From positions 3,968,001-4,032,000 of the forward strand of contig NC_092406.1 of NCBI RefSeq assembly GCF_009017415.1: a stretch of 64,000 nt of DNA, given 5' to 3'. Shown piece after piece: positions 1 to 10,381 of the stretch (positions within the stretch are counted from its first letter, which is position 1; every line of letters begins with the position of its first letter). The notes beneath the pieces were generated by a model. That model was given only the letters and a program-made list of their open reading frames with translations. It had not been told where the DNA came from and did not search any database. This stretch comes from Aspergillus flavus (Eukaryota; Ascomycota; Eurotiomycetes; Eurotiales; Aspergillaceae). A program made the position numbers and the translations under genes.

Positions 1-1190
1 GACAATTCGTGACACTCGAAGTGGAATCAAAGATAGGAGGAATTTTAAGCTTCATGAATTGAATGATACCATCTACATATACATCAAAAGTATTAGCGAG
101 TCTCTTCAAGGATTTAAAGAAGAAAAAAGGCGATGATGAGGGAGATCAGCAAAACGTCAACAACACTCTACCTACCACCTTCCCCATAACGGATTGCATA
201 CGAAGTATGTTGCTTCATATATGATTTATAATTGGAACATTTATAATCAGTCCACAACCCCCCAAAAAATGAAGAAATTAATAAATGAAAATAATAAAAG
301 TCCTCATTTCAAACCTCGCAGACCCCTTCCCTATTCGGATGTTACCCACGAATCTCCTGAGCGGAAAACAGGAACAAAAATTCGTCCGTCCCGTCAATAG
401 TTGGGATGATCGTCGCGCCCAGAAATTGGATGTAAGTAGTCTTTTGAACCGGCATCGCCCGAAATCCTTTTCAAACGGTTCGATTCGATATCCCTTTTCG
501 AAAAGCCAATTTTAGAAAAAGCAGGCCCTGTTAATCACAACCGACACCTCTTATTGGGATCGGCTAGGACGCATCCGCTAGATGCGTGCTACTGATATCT
601 AGTCAAGGAGTGCACTTTAGGACGTTCGTTAGTTGTTGTCTTCTCATGGGTTTTATGTGGGTACTCTGTGGGCTGTTTTCTGTCATACTTTGTGATTGTC
701 CATCAGGAGAGGCTATGTCTATTGGGGATGATGATCTCTCGTTGACACTCCGTAGTTTACCTTAGTCTTTTTTTCTTTTTCTTTTTTCCTTTTTTTTAAT
801 TAGATGGCTATATCCTAATGGGGATCCCCATACATGTATACGGCTGTTAACTTATTCAGACTGAGAACAGTATACTCGTTATATTACTAAAATTCGTCAA
901 GTACTATACAGGCAGTAAGTAGGACGTGAGTCCCATCTAGGTATATTGTAAAAGAATGTACTCCATTGAAGGGAATCCACAAAAAGAATAAAACAGAACC
1001 AGAACGTAAGTCTTGCTTGTCAGTGAAACATGTACTCCCCCAGATCGCAAGCCCCACGCAAAGAGCATCGACGCATGATCGGGGTAAAACCAGGCGAATT
1101 AGAATTAGAATTAGGTATTTACACGAGGTATATTGAGCGTTTCTGCCATTGCGATCGTCTCGTAATCTTCAGCCCATGTGGTTGGCTGAT
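1..1190. other. intergenic, no gene seen
   Basis: No open frame here looks like protein. There is a T-rich tract near 765-800, and three copies of the short unit GAATTA lie near 1094-1115. The right part probably holds the 3' end of the transcript of the minus-strand gene that ends at 1191. Confidence 0.5.
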
Positions 1191-3638
1191 TTAGGGCTCG
1201 CAAACAGCGACGCTCACGGTGGTGGTGATGGTGACCACCTTGGGAGCGGGGCCGGAGCTGATAGCGGGGGCAGTGGTGATGACGGGAGGGACATCAGTGG
1301 TGCTGACGGAGGGAGCATCAGTCTCAGTGGCGACGGGGTAGACGGTCTCCGAAGTCAAGGTGTCGCAAGGAGTAGACTCGGCTTCACCGGCAGGGCCAGT
1401 CTGAGTAGGGACAGCGGGCACGCTCACGGACTCCGAGCCAGTAGGGCTGACGTCGGTGGGAGCGGGAGGAACCACGTCAGTGGTGGCGCTGGCAATCACA
1501 GTCTCGGAAGTGATGGTATCGCAGGGAGTGCTGCTAGCCTCTTCGCCGGGGGCAGGCCCACTAGGAGTAGGAACAGCAGGAACACTCACGGACTCAGAAC
1601 CGGTGGGGCTGACGTCAGTGGGAGCGGGAGGAACCACGTCAGTGGTGGCGCTGGCAATCACAGTCTCGGAAGTGATGGTATCGCAGGGAGTGCTGCTAGC
1701 CTCTTCGCCGGGGGCAGGGCCGCTAGGAGTAGGGACAACAGAGCCGGAGCTGACACCGGAGGTAACACCGGTGACAGCAGGGCCAGTGGGAACCACATCA
1801 GTAGTAGCGCTGGCGATGACGGTCTCAGAGGTGATGGTGTCACAAGGGGTGCTGCTAGCCTCGTCACTGGGGGCAGGGCCGCTAGAAGCAGGGCCGCTGG
1901 GGGTAGGAACAGCAGGAACGCTCACAGACTCAGAACCGGTAGGGCTGACATCAGTGGGGGCGGGGCTGGAAGGATACTCAGTGGTGGCGCTGCCAATGAC
2001 AGTCTCAGAGGTAATAGTATCGCAGGGAGTGCTGCTGGCCTCATCGCTGGGAGCCGGGCCGCTCGGGGTAGGAACAACAGAGCCGGAGTTGACACCGGAG
2101 GTAACACCGGTAGTAGCAGAGCCAGCGGGAACGGAGGGAACGTCACTGCCAGTGGCACCGGCACTGGTGGGGACAGGAGTCGGCACAAGGGGCGTTGAGG
2201 CAGCAGGGGTAGAGGCAACAGGCGTAGAAGCGGGAATGCTAGGAACAACGGAGCCGGAAGTAGGGGGGCGGATGTGGGCGCCAGAGCCGGTGTCGCAGCC
2301 AGAGAGCCACTGAATAATGACGAGGATAGTCTGGGTGTCAATCTCAATACCAGCAGCACCACCGCAGACGGCAGCGAGCTGAGCACGAGCGTCGAGGGAG
2401 ATGGAGACAAGGCTCTCGCCAGAGATGAGAACAGAGATCACGCCACGGAGGTTTGTGCCGATAAGGGTGTCGACAGTTCCGGTGAGGAAGGAGGTGATAT
2501 CAGTGAGAAGACCACCGCTCACATCAACCGCAACATCGGCAGAAACAGCGAAGGTAAGCCAGAATAGAACAACAGACTTGAGTTCGGCACCAAGACGGCA
2601 GCTGGAGCCAGAGAGCCAGATAGCCAAAGCGGTACGGACTTCAACGCTGAGGTCAGCGGCGAGGCCACCCTTAGCACAAGCCTTGAGGGCGGTGAGGATC
2701 TCGACCTCAAGGTCAGCAGCAATGTCGGCCTCGAGGAAGGCAGAGAGGGAAGCTTGAGCACTGGCGACCAGAATTCCAGACTCTTCAATGAGGCTGCCAA
2801 TAGCAGCACCAGCGGAGATAGTCGCCAAACCACCAGAAGGAACAGAGCCAATGGAGACAACACCGGTTTCGACCTTACCCTCCAACCAGGCCAGAACAGA
2901 GACCTTCAACGAATGGCTCAAGGTGCACTCCGAGCCAGAGAGCCAAGCCTTCAGGGCAGCCTTAACATCCGCGGCCAGGTCAGCGACAACACCACCGCCA
3001 GCACAGAGGCCAAGACCAGCCCTGATGTCGACATCGAGACCAACACCAAGGTGTCCAGAGAGGAATGTAGACAAGGAAGACTGAGCCGAAGCGCTGAGCA
3101 CGACTTCGGCAGCCAGATCGGTTGCAGAGAAAATACCGTCAAGGGTCACATACAGATCACCCTTAGCGGCGATGTCGGCACAAGTGGGGATGAACAATGA
3201 CAGTCCAGCACAGACATCGACGGACAAGGTAGCAGAGGCTCCGCCCTGGGCCCAGGCCACGAGGGCTGCCTTCAAGGAGGCATCAAACTCAGCATGAGCC
3301 TTGAGCCATGCAACTAACTCTGCACGTGCGTCGGCATGAATAGTACCAGCAGTGCATCCCAAAGCACCACCCTGGAGGGCCGCGGCTGCCTGAGCGCTGA
3401 TTCCCTCGAGGATAGTTACTGTGGTGTGACCACTGCTGCCACCGAAGAGGAGGCTGATGAGATCGGCCAAACCCTTGGTGACATCCTCAATCCCTTCTCC
3501 AACACCCTCACCAATATCGGCAATACCCTTGCCAATACCTTCCAGAAGGGGGCCAAGAGTACGGCTCTCGACATCGGCGGGGTAAGCAGCAACGGAGCTC
3601 GCCAGACCGGCGAGCAACAGAAGGTTGTTAGCACGCAT
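1191..3638 (-). CDS. secreted repeat-rich cell-wall-type protein
   Basis: This is a single 815 aa frame without introns. It opens with a clear signal peptide (about residues 1-18, hydrophobic LLLLAGLASS core, cleavage near AAYP). Residues about 75-450 are built from recurring amphipathic segments of the type KAALKAWLSGS, each followed by a cysteine-containing loop and an Asp/Val-rich strand. Residues about 480-790 are a Ser/Thr/Pro-rich stalk with five CDTxTSETV modules, two of them in an almost exact 54-residue tandem repeat. Such stalks are typically O-mannosylated in fungal wall proteins. The C-terminus (TITTTVSVAVCEP) is not hydrophobic, so I see no GPI signal, and attachment could be by other linkage or release. 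I do not recognise a named family. A wall or extracellular structural role is inferred from composition only. The repeats make the gene prone to length variation between strains. Confidence 0.8.
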   Translation of the reverse strand: MRANNLLLLAGLASSVAAYPADVESRTLGPLLEGIGKGIADIGEGVGEGIEDVTKGLADLISLLFGGSSGHTTVTILEGISAQAAAALQGGALGCTAGTIHADARAELVAWLKAHAEFDASLKAALVAWAQGGASATLSVDVCAGLSLFIPTCADIAAKGDLYVTLDGIFSATDLAAEVVLSASAQSSLSTFLSGHLGVGLDVDIRAGLGLCAGGGVVADLAADVKAALKAWLSGSECTLSHSLKVSVLAWLEGKVETGVVSIGSVPSGGLATISAGAAIGSLIEESGILVASAQASLSAFLEADIAADLEVEILTALKACAKGGLAADLSVEVRTALAIWLSGSSCRLGAELKSVVLFWLTFAVSADVAVDVSGGLLTDITSFLTGTVDTLIGTNLRGVISVLISGESLVSISLDARAQLAAVCGGAAGIEIDTQTILVIIQWLSGCDTGSGAHIRPPTSGSVVPSIPASTPVASTPAASTPLVPTPVPTSAGATGSDVPSVPAGSATTGVTSGVNSGSVVPTPSGPAPSDEASSTPCDTITSETVIGSATTEYPSSPAPTDVSPTGSESVSVPAVPTPSGPASSGPAPSDEASSTPCDTITSETVIASATTDVVPTGPAVTGVTSGVSSGSVVPTPSGPAPGEEASSTPCDTITSETVIASATTDVVPPAPTDVSPTGSESVSVPAVPTPSGPAPGEEASSTPCDTITSETVIASATTDVVPPAPTDVSPTGSESVSVPAVPTQTGPAGEAESTPCDTLTSETVYPVATETDAPSVSTTDVPPVITTAPAISSGPAPKVVTITTTVSVAVCEP
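1449..2100 (-). repeat. 54-residue coding tandem repeat (162 bp period)
   Basis: Within the cell-wall-type gene, a 162 base unit recurs in frame. The segment around 1470 reappears almost unchanged at 1632. More diverged copies continue toward 2100, all built around the CDTITSETV core. Nucleotide identity between the two best copies is close to complete, which suggests recent duplication or gene conversion rather than old repeats. Confidence 0.75.
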
Positions 3639-3877
3639 TATGCTAGAATAGCAACGAATGTGGAGTGTAGTCAGCGAATGACTTCTCGAAGGTAAATAGA
3701 AAAGATAAGAGAATAGATGACTGGCTGTTAGCAGCCAAAGTTTGTTAACGACAGACTGGTAAAAGAAAGAACAATATCAAACAAAAATGAAAATGAAAGG
3801 CAGGCCCCGACTGAAGAGACCAAGTTGAAGCGATTGACGAAGGCTTGAAGTTCAGAGGGAGGTGATCTTCGCTGGGG

Positions 3878-3885
3878 TTTATATA
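3878..3885 (-). promoter_or_regulatory. TATA box of the cell-wall-type gene
   Basis: Read on the minus strand this is TATATAAA in a GC-rich flank, about 240 bases upstream of the start codon at 3638. Strong consensus TATA boxes are typical of highly or developmentally expressed fungal genes. Its use here is inferred from position. Confidence 0.5.
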
Positions 3886-5108
3886 CCCCTGAGGCGTCTG
3901 CTTCCATGGTTACTACTACCTTGCGCGATGGAGACCACACCCCAATCCGGGTTTCCCTCGTTGGAAGTTAGCACACGGCCCCTGGGACTTTGGGAGTAAC
4001 TGGAGTATCTGTGATCGAGCCGGATCTTCAAGGCCAAGTTAGCCGGGTGGATCCCTAACTGCCAGTGGGAGAGCAAATGACATTGAGCTAACGTTTAATG
4101 TGGAAACCTTCGAAACACACCAAGCAGGACGAGAATACTATTTCAGGCAACGGGGTTCGCTAACTCGAAATCCGAACCATGCGGGTCGCCAGTCTGGATC
4201 ACAGGCTATACTTCGGCAGCTTGCCCAGCATTCTCCAGAGCCCGGCAGTCTGTGGGATAATAGTACTGATCACAGACCAAGGGCCCTTTCAATCAATTTC
4301 TCAAGCCAGACTCTTCTAAAAACGGACTAGGACGATGAAGCCATTGATTCATAGCCTATTAGCGCCAAAGCATAGAAGCAGGGGACTAGGAGTCGACGGA
4401 CATCGGAGGAAAGAATAGAAATCAAAAAGAAAAAAGTCAAAAACAACAAATGGTGGATTCCGGTGGAGTCAACGCACTAGAAGGAAGCGTTGGAGAAAAA
4501 AGAAAGGAAAAATTATTGTGTCCTAGTAACTTGCTCCAGGGGTTGGTTATGGTTAGCATGCAGCGTCAACAGAAAACGGAATACTGCGGCTTTGCTGTTG
4601 ACATTGACCAATAATGGAAGATCACCCACTCTCCTTTTGGCAAGGAAAACGATAATCGTCGAACCGGTCCACCCCCGAGTCGACCCATGGATGATCACCA
4701 CGGCCGGTGTTTTGCCCTCAGGTTGTTGCTCTATAAGCTTTCATTGACTCGCGACACCATCAGATGTGAGGTTCGGAAAGTCCTTGTCAAGATAGGCCGG
4801 CGATTGAATACGAAGAAGGCAGGAAAGCGTCATGGTCAATGCAGTGTCGAGTGCTTCAAATGGTTTTAATGTGTTGCATAAAAACTTAACACCGCCTGCT
4901 GAAAAGGGGAGTTCGGGTGAAAATCACCGAAAGGATTTTTCTACATTCTAAGTATGGAGTACACAGTGCACACATGCAAATAAGAAACGGATATGATCCT
5001 ATCAGCCTATCGAGTCATTGCGAACGTTAGTCAAAATCACATCCACCAGATATAGTAGCAATTATTTTCTCCAGGGAAGAAATGAATACCCTAACACCCT
5101 GACTGGAA

Positions 5109-5152
5109 AAAGAAATAATAATAATAATAAAATAAAATAATAAAAAAAAAAG
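5109..5152. repeat. A/AAT-rich microsatellite
   Basis: A run of AAT triplets is followed by AAAAT units and a poly-A stretch. It is simple-sequence DNA with no gene context. Confidence 0.7.
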
Positions 5153-7144
5153 CTTGGGGTTCAGTGGGCACCGTGAAACCTAGGTCAGTTCCTTTCGAAA
5201 GGATTCCCCGTACTCCGTACGGAGTCACGTAAGAAGAAAGAGAACCCCATCTCCTTAGGGTCTTGGGTGTAGCTGAAAATTGTGGAATAGACTTACCAGT
5301 TTGGGCACTAGTCAGGGACCAAAGACAGTGGTTCAGTAGACTAAGAGTCTTGGCTTGCTTCACCCTTCCAGCATTGGTCAACCGTCGAGACCTCAAAAAC
5401 AGGAATTCTCCGTCCTCGTGGTTGAGAGTCGAGATAAACCGATAGTGTGGAAGAAACTCACAACCGTCGAGGATAAAGGAGACCTACAGTGGTCCAGGCC
5501 ATATTCCAGCGTCATAGTCCACGATAGTTGAATGTTAATCCTCCCGATAGCCTTCCTTTGGAGATCATTACCCAAGTAAGGGCGTTCCTGGATCCATGCG
5601 TCCATGTGCTCTTGTGGCCTTGGTTCCTAAGGCTCCACTCCCCTCTGAGTGGCTTGAGCTGCCCCGTTTGGCCGCCTTAACCGATGGGAACCAGGTTCAG
5701 ATCGCGCTCAGTGACGAATTTCCGTGCGATCAAGCCAAATCGAGCAAGTTTACCTCAAGCGTTTGTTCGACTCTGTAACAAAAGTGGGGGACTTGCGAAG
5801 GGTTCGCAGTTTCATCACCTGCAGCTGGACTGGATCCCTCTCGTTCTTCCCTCTATTCTAAGAAACTCGGAAAACTTTAACATCCGTATCTCGGCATATT
5901 GACTGAGTTCGGTCATGGTTGACGGGAGGTTCTTCAAGGTTGTAACCTTATCAGCTAAAGTTACCATGATGGAGGGAATTTCTTGGGTGCGAGAAGAAGA
6001 CTTTTGGGAAAGAAAGGTACTTGGATGACGACTAGAGTAGTCTACATCCTAGCTTTGGGAAGCAGGTGACTCTCAGGTGATCGATGTCAGGTGCATCTAC
6101 TCCGTAGTTGTGTCTACTTAGATTGTACTCTTTCCATACAAACAACATATTGAAATCAGTGTCCTCGTATGAACTGACCTGAATACGGTGGTATCCAGTT
6201 TTGATAGTGTTTTTGTGCTCTGTACACATCCTTGCATGCATAGAACATGCATGGTACAGTAGAAAATTCGGGCATTCTCCGAACCCATCGAAATGCCGAC
6301 ATTTAGTTGATGTCGGGATACTACGCTGCATTATCTAGGGTATTTTCAAGTCACCGAATTTCGAGCGATATAATTCCCATAATGATCCAGACTAGATAAC
6401 TACTACATATTCATTGGACCTGTCACCTCCATTGCTCCCCAGTGACAGCCGAGAGTTGCCGTAACTATGTCCACTTACCTGAGGGTAAAGTAACCATCGT
6501 ATGATTGTTTGATTAGACAGATACATGAGCTCAACTCATATTATCTACGGTAGTATGCGCAGGGGCACCACAGCCTATGGTTATTGAGCATTTAGGTAAT
6601 TGGCTTGCAGCTAAGAACTCGGCTATGCGTTGGGCAGTCAGCACTACTGCTTCACCCATGGTGTTAGCTCCATGCTAGACTCCCTGTCTGCAGCGAACAT
6701 ATCAGGTAGAAATATCTGTGTTCGTTGAGAACGCGACCGAGAAGGTTTTAGGGTGGTTTCAGATGAAATTTATCTACCTAAGTAGGGTCGTTTGACGTTT
6801 GAGTCCCGAAACTCAGAAAAGCAAGTAGCTCCATGGTAGAGCCATGCACAGCCTATATATAGTGACGAAAAGTACTTTATTTGTGGAAGAAGTTGTAACA
6901 AGTTGGCGTGACATATAAATCACGCCCAGTCCCATTATCTACAATACACTATGTTTGACAAAATCGGAGCGGTTTTACTCTAAGGGTAGCAAAACATTGG
7001 GCGAAGTAGATCATGATGTATCTACATGATGTAGGAGATACATGTACTCCGTAGTATGTGAATGTGTATGTGCTCAAGTGGCAACTGCAGCAAATGAACG
7101 CCATGCTTTGTTGTCATCACACCATTGCCGTGGCAACAACCAAT

Positions 7145-7150
7145 CACGTG
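7145..7150. promoter_or_regulatory. CACGTG box upstream of the MPS1-type kinase
   Basis: The sequence TCACGTGA lies 177 bases before the kinase start codon. CACGTG is the core bound by bHLH factors of the Cbf1/USF type. The same core precedes nsa2, the bL21m gene and trm5 in this window. Confidence 0.35.
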
Positions 7151-7326
7151 ATATGATATCCGCTCCCAGCCTCCCCGTAACGTTGTTTCTTCGAGTACGT
7201 TGATCCCGACCGGTATACACAACAAGTAAAAGTCGACAACCTGGCGGCCAGTGCCTGCCTGTAACTCTTGGGTAGCGGGACCGACGCATTGGCGGACGCG
7301 TCCATGTGGCCTCGCTTTGAATCGCT

Positions 7327-9843
7327 ATGATGGCTTCTACTAACTCCCTCTCCGCAGCATATACGGGTAGTCTCCATCGACAGCCGTCATCCCGACAAAT
7401 GTCCCGCGCCTCGGTCTCTCGCACCGGCTCCAGGCGCACGTCACCGGAATTGCAGAATTCGGCCGCACTTAGAAGCAATGGACTATCAATATCTAAGCGT
7501 TACTCTGCCGGCGATAGCTCCGATGACGAGGTTCCGGAACCCAAATTCAGTGCTTCCGTCAAAGCCTTGCTTGATGAAGATGGGTTAGACCTATCCCCTC
7601 GCCTACACAAAAATGGCCAAAGCAATCGTCATCAGAGTGATCGCGTAGCTTCAATATCAACAAGCCAAGAGAGGCGCTCGCGCACAGCATCTCCCAACGA
7701 CGGGTCGACTGGGAGCCCGGCGCCTCGGGTCGTTCGCATTTCACCCGGCTTGACCAGCGGCGCAAGGTTTCGAAGAGAAGGATCGCATGTCTCAGGCGGC
7801 GAGGATGCCGATTCTGAAGCGAGGGGAAGCTCGCATGACTTTGTTACGCCAGCTCCAAGGCATCGCAGTGTTCGCATCACTGGGTCACGTAGTAGCACGC
7901 GATCCCCCGCATCCATATCGCCCTCCCAAAGGCGATCAGCTGATAGGAGCTCTGTTGAAGAGCATGACAGCGCAAGTCGCCTTGAAGATGGAAGGAGAGT
8001 AAAATATGAGGATGATTACGCACCACGTCTGGGCACCGCATCGGTATTGCGGAGTCGGAATGGAGAAGATCTGGGCATTCATAGTTCGCTTCGTGTGAAG
8101 AGGGTAGGAAGGCTCACAGGAACATTTCTGAATGGGCCAGCGAGAAGAGGCGTGCTCCGGCGGCAAAGTGAGGAAAACAATGATCCAGACAATTACAAAG
8201 AGGCGAACCCTGACGGAAACTATGACAATGATGACTATCATTACAAAAGCACGACGAAATCATCATCACCCAAAGTATCTTGGGCAACAGACCCTAGCCC
8301 GCCACAAAGATCCGAAGGATATCGATCGTACGAAGCTGCTGGCATTTCAGCGACTGAGGGCCCCTTTTCGAGGTCCTCGTCACCGAAGTCTTACGGGTCA
8401 CACTCGAAGTCGACACCTGGCTCATCATCAGAGGCATCATCATCCAAACCTTCAAGCGCGAAGGATCAACCCGTCTTCAAAGTTCCCCCTCCGCCCACAC
8501 TACCTGCAGCTCGCGATCAAGAGAACGAGCCTCCACCGACCTTCAAACGGGTGAAACAACAGGGCTTTAACTTGCTTGATAAACCAGAAAAGCTCTCAGT
8601 GGCTCATGGGGACGAAAAGAAAGAAAGCATGGAAACACCAGCTGGAAACTCACCCAGAAAGATCCTATCGACTCGAAGCAACAATACCCCACATAGACCG
8701 GCCCCTCCTCCCCCAAAGATGTCCGTACTTGAGACTGCTACAGCAACAGGGGGCGCGGCTACCGCGTCCTCATCCCGCAGAAAGCGTAATCAAGTATCGG
8801 TCAATCACAAACCCTTCACGCGGTTAGACTGCATTGGCCGAGGCGGAAGTTCGCGCGTGTACCGAGTAATGGCTGAGAACTATAAGATCTTTGCCCTAAA
8901 ACGAGTGAATTTGGAGGATGTCGATCCCGTAACATTGGCTGGCTACAAGGGAGAGATTGATCTACTCAAGAAATTGGAAAACCTGGACCGTGTCGTACGC
9001 TTGTTTGACTGGGAGTTGAATTCCGACAAACATACACTCAGTGTTCTCATGGAAATTGGAGAGTCTGACCTAGAAAAAATACTTACATACAGACTAAATG
9101 CCGAGGATGCCGTTTTCGATATCAACTTTACTCGATATTACTGGAAGGAGATGCTTGAGTGCGTTCAAGCAGTCCATAACTACAACATTGTCCATTCGGA
9201 CCTGAAGCCCGCAAACTTCCTTCTTGTACAAGGGAGGTTGAAACTGATCGACTTTGGAATCGCGAACGCCATCCAGGACAATACGGTCAACGTACACCGT
9301 GAACAGCAAGTTGGTACTCCAAACTATATGTCACCAGAAGCTTTGATTGATTCGAACGCATCGCTCGGATTGCCGGCAAGCGTCGGAAAAGTGATGAAGC
9401 TCGGTAAGCCGAGCGATGTCTGGAGTTTGGGTTGTATTCTCTATAAGATGGTGTATGGTCAGCCTCCTTTTGCGAAGATTGCTAAATACTATGAGCGCAT
9501 CTTGGCCATCCCCAATCCAAATGTCAAGATTGATTTCCCCGCCTTTGGTGTTGGAGGAGCGTCTATTCCCCCGGGACTGATCCGAACGTTGAAGGGGTGC
9601 TTGCAGCGTGATCAGACGTTACGACCGACCGTGGATCAACTCCTGGCTCAGAGGGACCCATTCTTATACCCTGAGGCGCAACTTGAAGGAGCTGTTCCCG
9701 TCACCCAGGAAATGCTCAACAGGATTTTGGTGAACGTAGTAAATCACTGCAAAGTGCGCGGCATCCCCAAGGAGGAAGAACTCGCGGCTTGGCCTGCTGG
9801 ATTCTTTGCAAAGATCAAGGCAGCATTGGAAGAGAACGCATGA
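7327..9843 (+). CDS. mps1: MPS1/TTK-type dual-specificity checkpoint kinase
   Basis: This is a single 838 aa frame. Residues 1 to about 490 are Ser/Pro/Arg-rich, apparently disordered, and carry many S/T-P sites. Residues about 495-800 form a protein kinase domain with a glycine loop (GRGGSSRVY), an ATP-binding lysine at K525 (ALKRVN), the catalytic loop VHSDLKPAN with D625, the DFG aspartate D642, and the activation segment ending VGTPNYMSPEAL. The order 'HSDLKPANFLLV' then 'LIDFGIANAI' is the signature of the MPS1/TTK/Mph1 family. Members phosphorylate the kinetochore protein KNL1/Spc105 at unattached kinetochores to start the spindle checkpoint, and in yeast also act in spindle pole duplication. 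The start chosen is the first ATG of the frame, and two or more in-frame ATGs nearby make it slightly uncertain. It stands alone between intergenic regions. Confidence 0.92.
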   Translation: MMASTNSLSAAYTGSLHRQPSSRQMSRASVSRTGSRRTSPELQNSAALRSNGLSISKRYSAGDSSDDEVPEPKFSASVKALLDEDGLDLSPRLHKNGQSNRHQSDRVASISTSQERRSRTASPNDGSTGSPAPRVVRISPGLTSGARFRREGSHVSGGEDADSEARGSSHDFVTPAPRHRSVRITGSRSSTRSPASISPSQRRSADRSSVEEHDSASRLEDGRRVKYEDDYAPRLGTASVLRSRNGEDLGIHSSLRVKRVGRLTGTFLNGPARRGVLRRQSEENNDPDNYKEANPDGNYDNDDYHYKSTTKSSSPKVSWATDPSPPQRSEGYRSYEAAGISATEGPFSRSSSPKSYGSHSKSTPGSSSEASSSKPSSAKDQPVFKVPPPPTLPAARDQENEPPPTFKRVKQQGFNLLDKPEKLSVAHGDEKKESMETPAGNSPRKILSTRSNNTPHRPAPPPPKMSVLETATATGGAATASSSRRKRNQVSVNHKPFTRLDCIGRGGSSRVYRVMAENYKIFALKRVNLEDVDPVTLAGYKGEIDLLKKLENLDRVVRLFDWELNSDKHTLSVLMEIGESDLEKILTYRLNAEDAVFDINFTRYYWKEMLECVQAVHNYNIVHSDLKPANFLLVQGRLKLIDFGIANAIQDNTVNVHREQQVGTPNYMSPEALIDSNASLGLPASVGKVMKLGKPSDVWSLGCILYKMVYGQPPFAKIAKYYERILAIPNPNVKIDFPAFGVGGASIPPGLIRTLKGCLQRDQTLRPTVDQLLAQRDPFLYPEAQLEGAVPVTQEMLNRILVNVVNHCKVRGIPKEEELAAWPAGFFAKIKAALEENA

Positions 9844-10381
9844 TGACACCTGACTCGACTAATTTCTTTTGTTTATGTTGGCCCTCGAATATTTCTTGTT
9901 TGATATCCTGAATGATCCGACGATCCGGCGTTCATGCCTGTCTATTGGACTGGTTCTGCCCAGCGTGGAGTATTTCCTTTGTTTTACACTTCTTGGATCT
10001 ATAATTTTACCTTTTGGGTACACGGACTTGGTGTTTTGAGGACACGTTTGGGCATTGTATATGGATCTTTTGTCACTCATGGATGCATTGGAAGCTGTAA
10101 ATTCAGCGTGGGTTTGGAGTTTGAGTATACTTGGAATATAATAGCATTCACTTAAATATAGTCTTGCGTCTCATCTTTAGGAGCCTGTCGGTGTGAGCAA
10201 TAAGTGACCTGCCTGCACAACAGATCTTTTATGGGCTCACTTGTCTTTTATATGTATTTGTCTAAAATGTATTGCTTTGCTCCGAATTCTACAGGAAGTC
10301 GAATACAGCAGAAAGCTCGGCCCAACTTCCCTTTAAGTTGGGACTACGAAGTCCCCCTCTCATGGGAAGAGGCGAGAGGAT
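9844..10381. other. convergent 3' intergenic
   Basis: This lies between the 3' end of the kinase gene and the 3' end of the minus-strand oxidase pseudogene. Nothing beyond presumed untranslated ends and AT-rich DNA is visible. Confidence 0.5.

Larger units (their letters stand above)
3886..7326. other. long intergenic stretch, no convincing gene
   Basis: About 3.4 kb in which the frames are short, overlapping and without recognisable motifs or spliceable order. It contains an A/AAT-rich microsatellite at 5109-5152, a palindromic ACTCCGTACGGAGT near 5214, and two further ACTCCGTA words near 6100 and 7045. The right end is the promoter of the MPS1-type kinase and holds a CACGTG box at 7145-7150. 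Confidence 0.5.

Noticed and set aside
1149..2198. 349-codon plus-strand frame opposite the cell-wall-type gene (also 1456-2313)
   Set aside because: Both mirror the GC-rich repeats of the real minus-strand gene. They give Gly/Ser/Arg or Val/Gly-rich products without motifs, signal peptide or splice context.
7074..7478. 134-codon minus-strand frame across the kinase start
   Set aside because: It overlaps the promoter and first exon of a well supported kinase gene and has no recognisable content.
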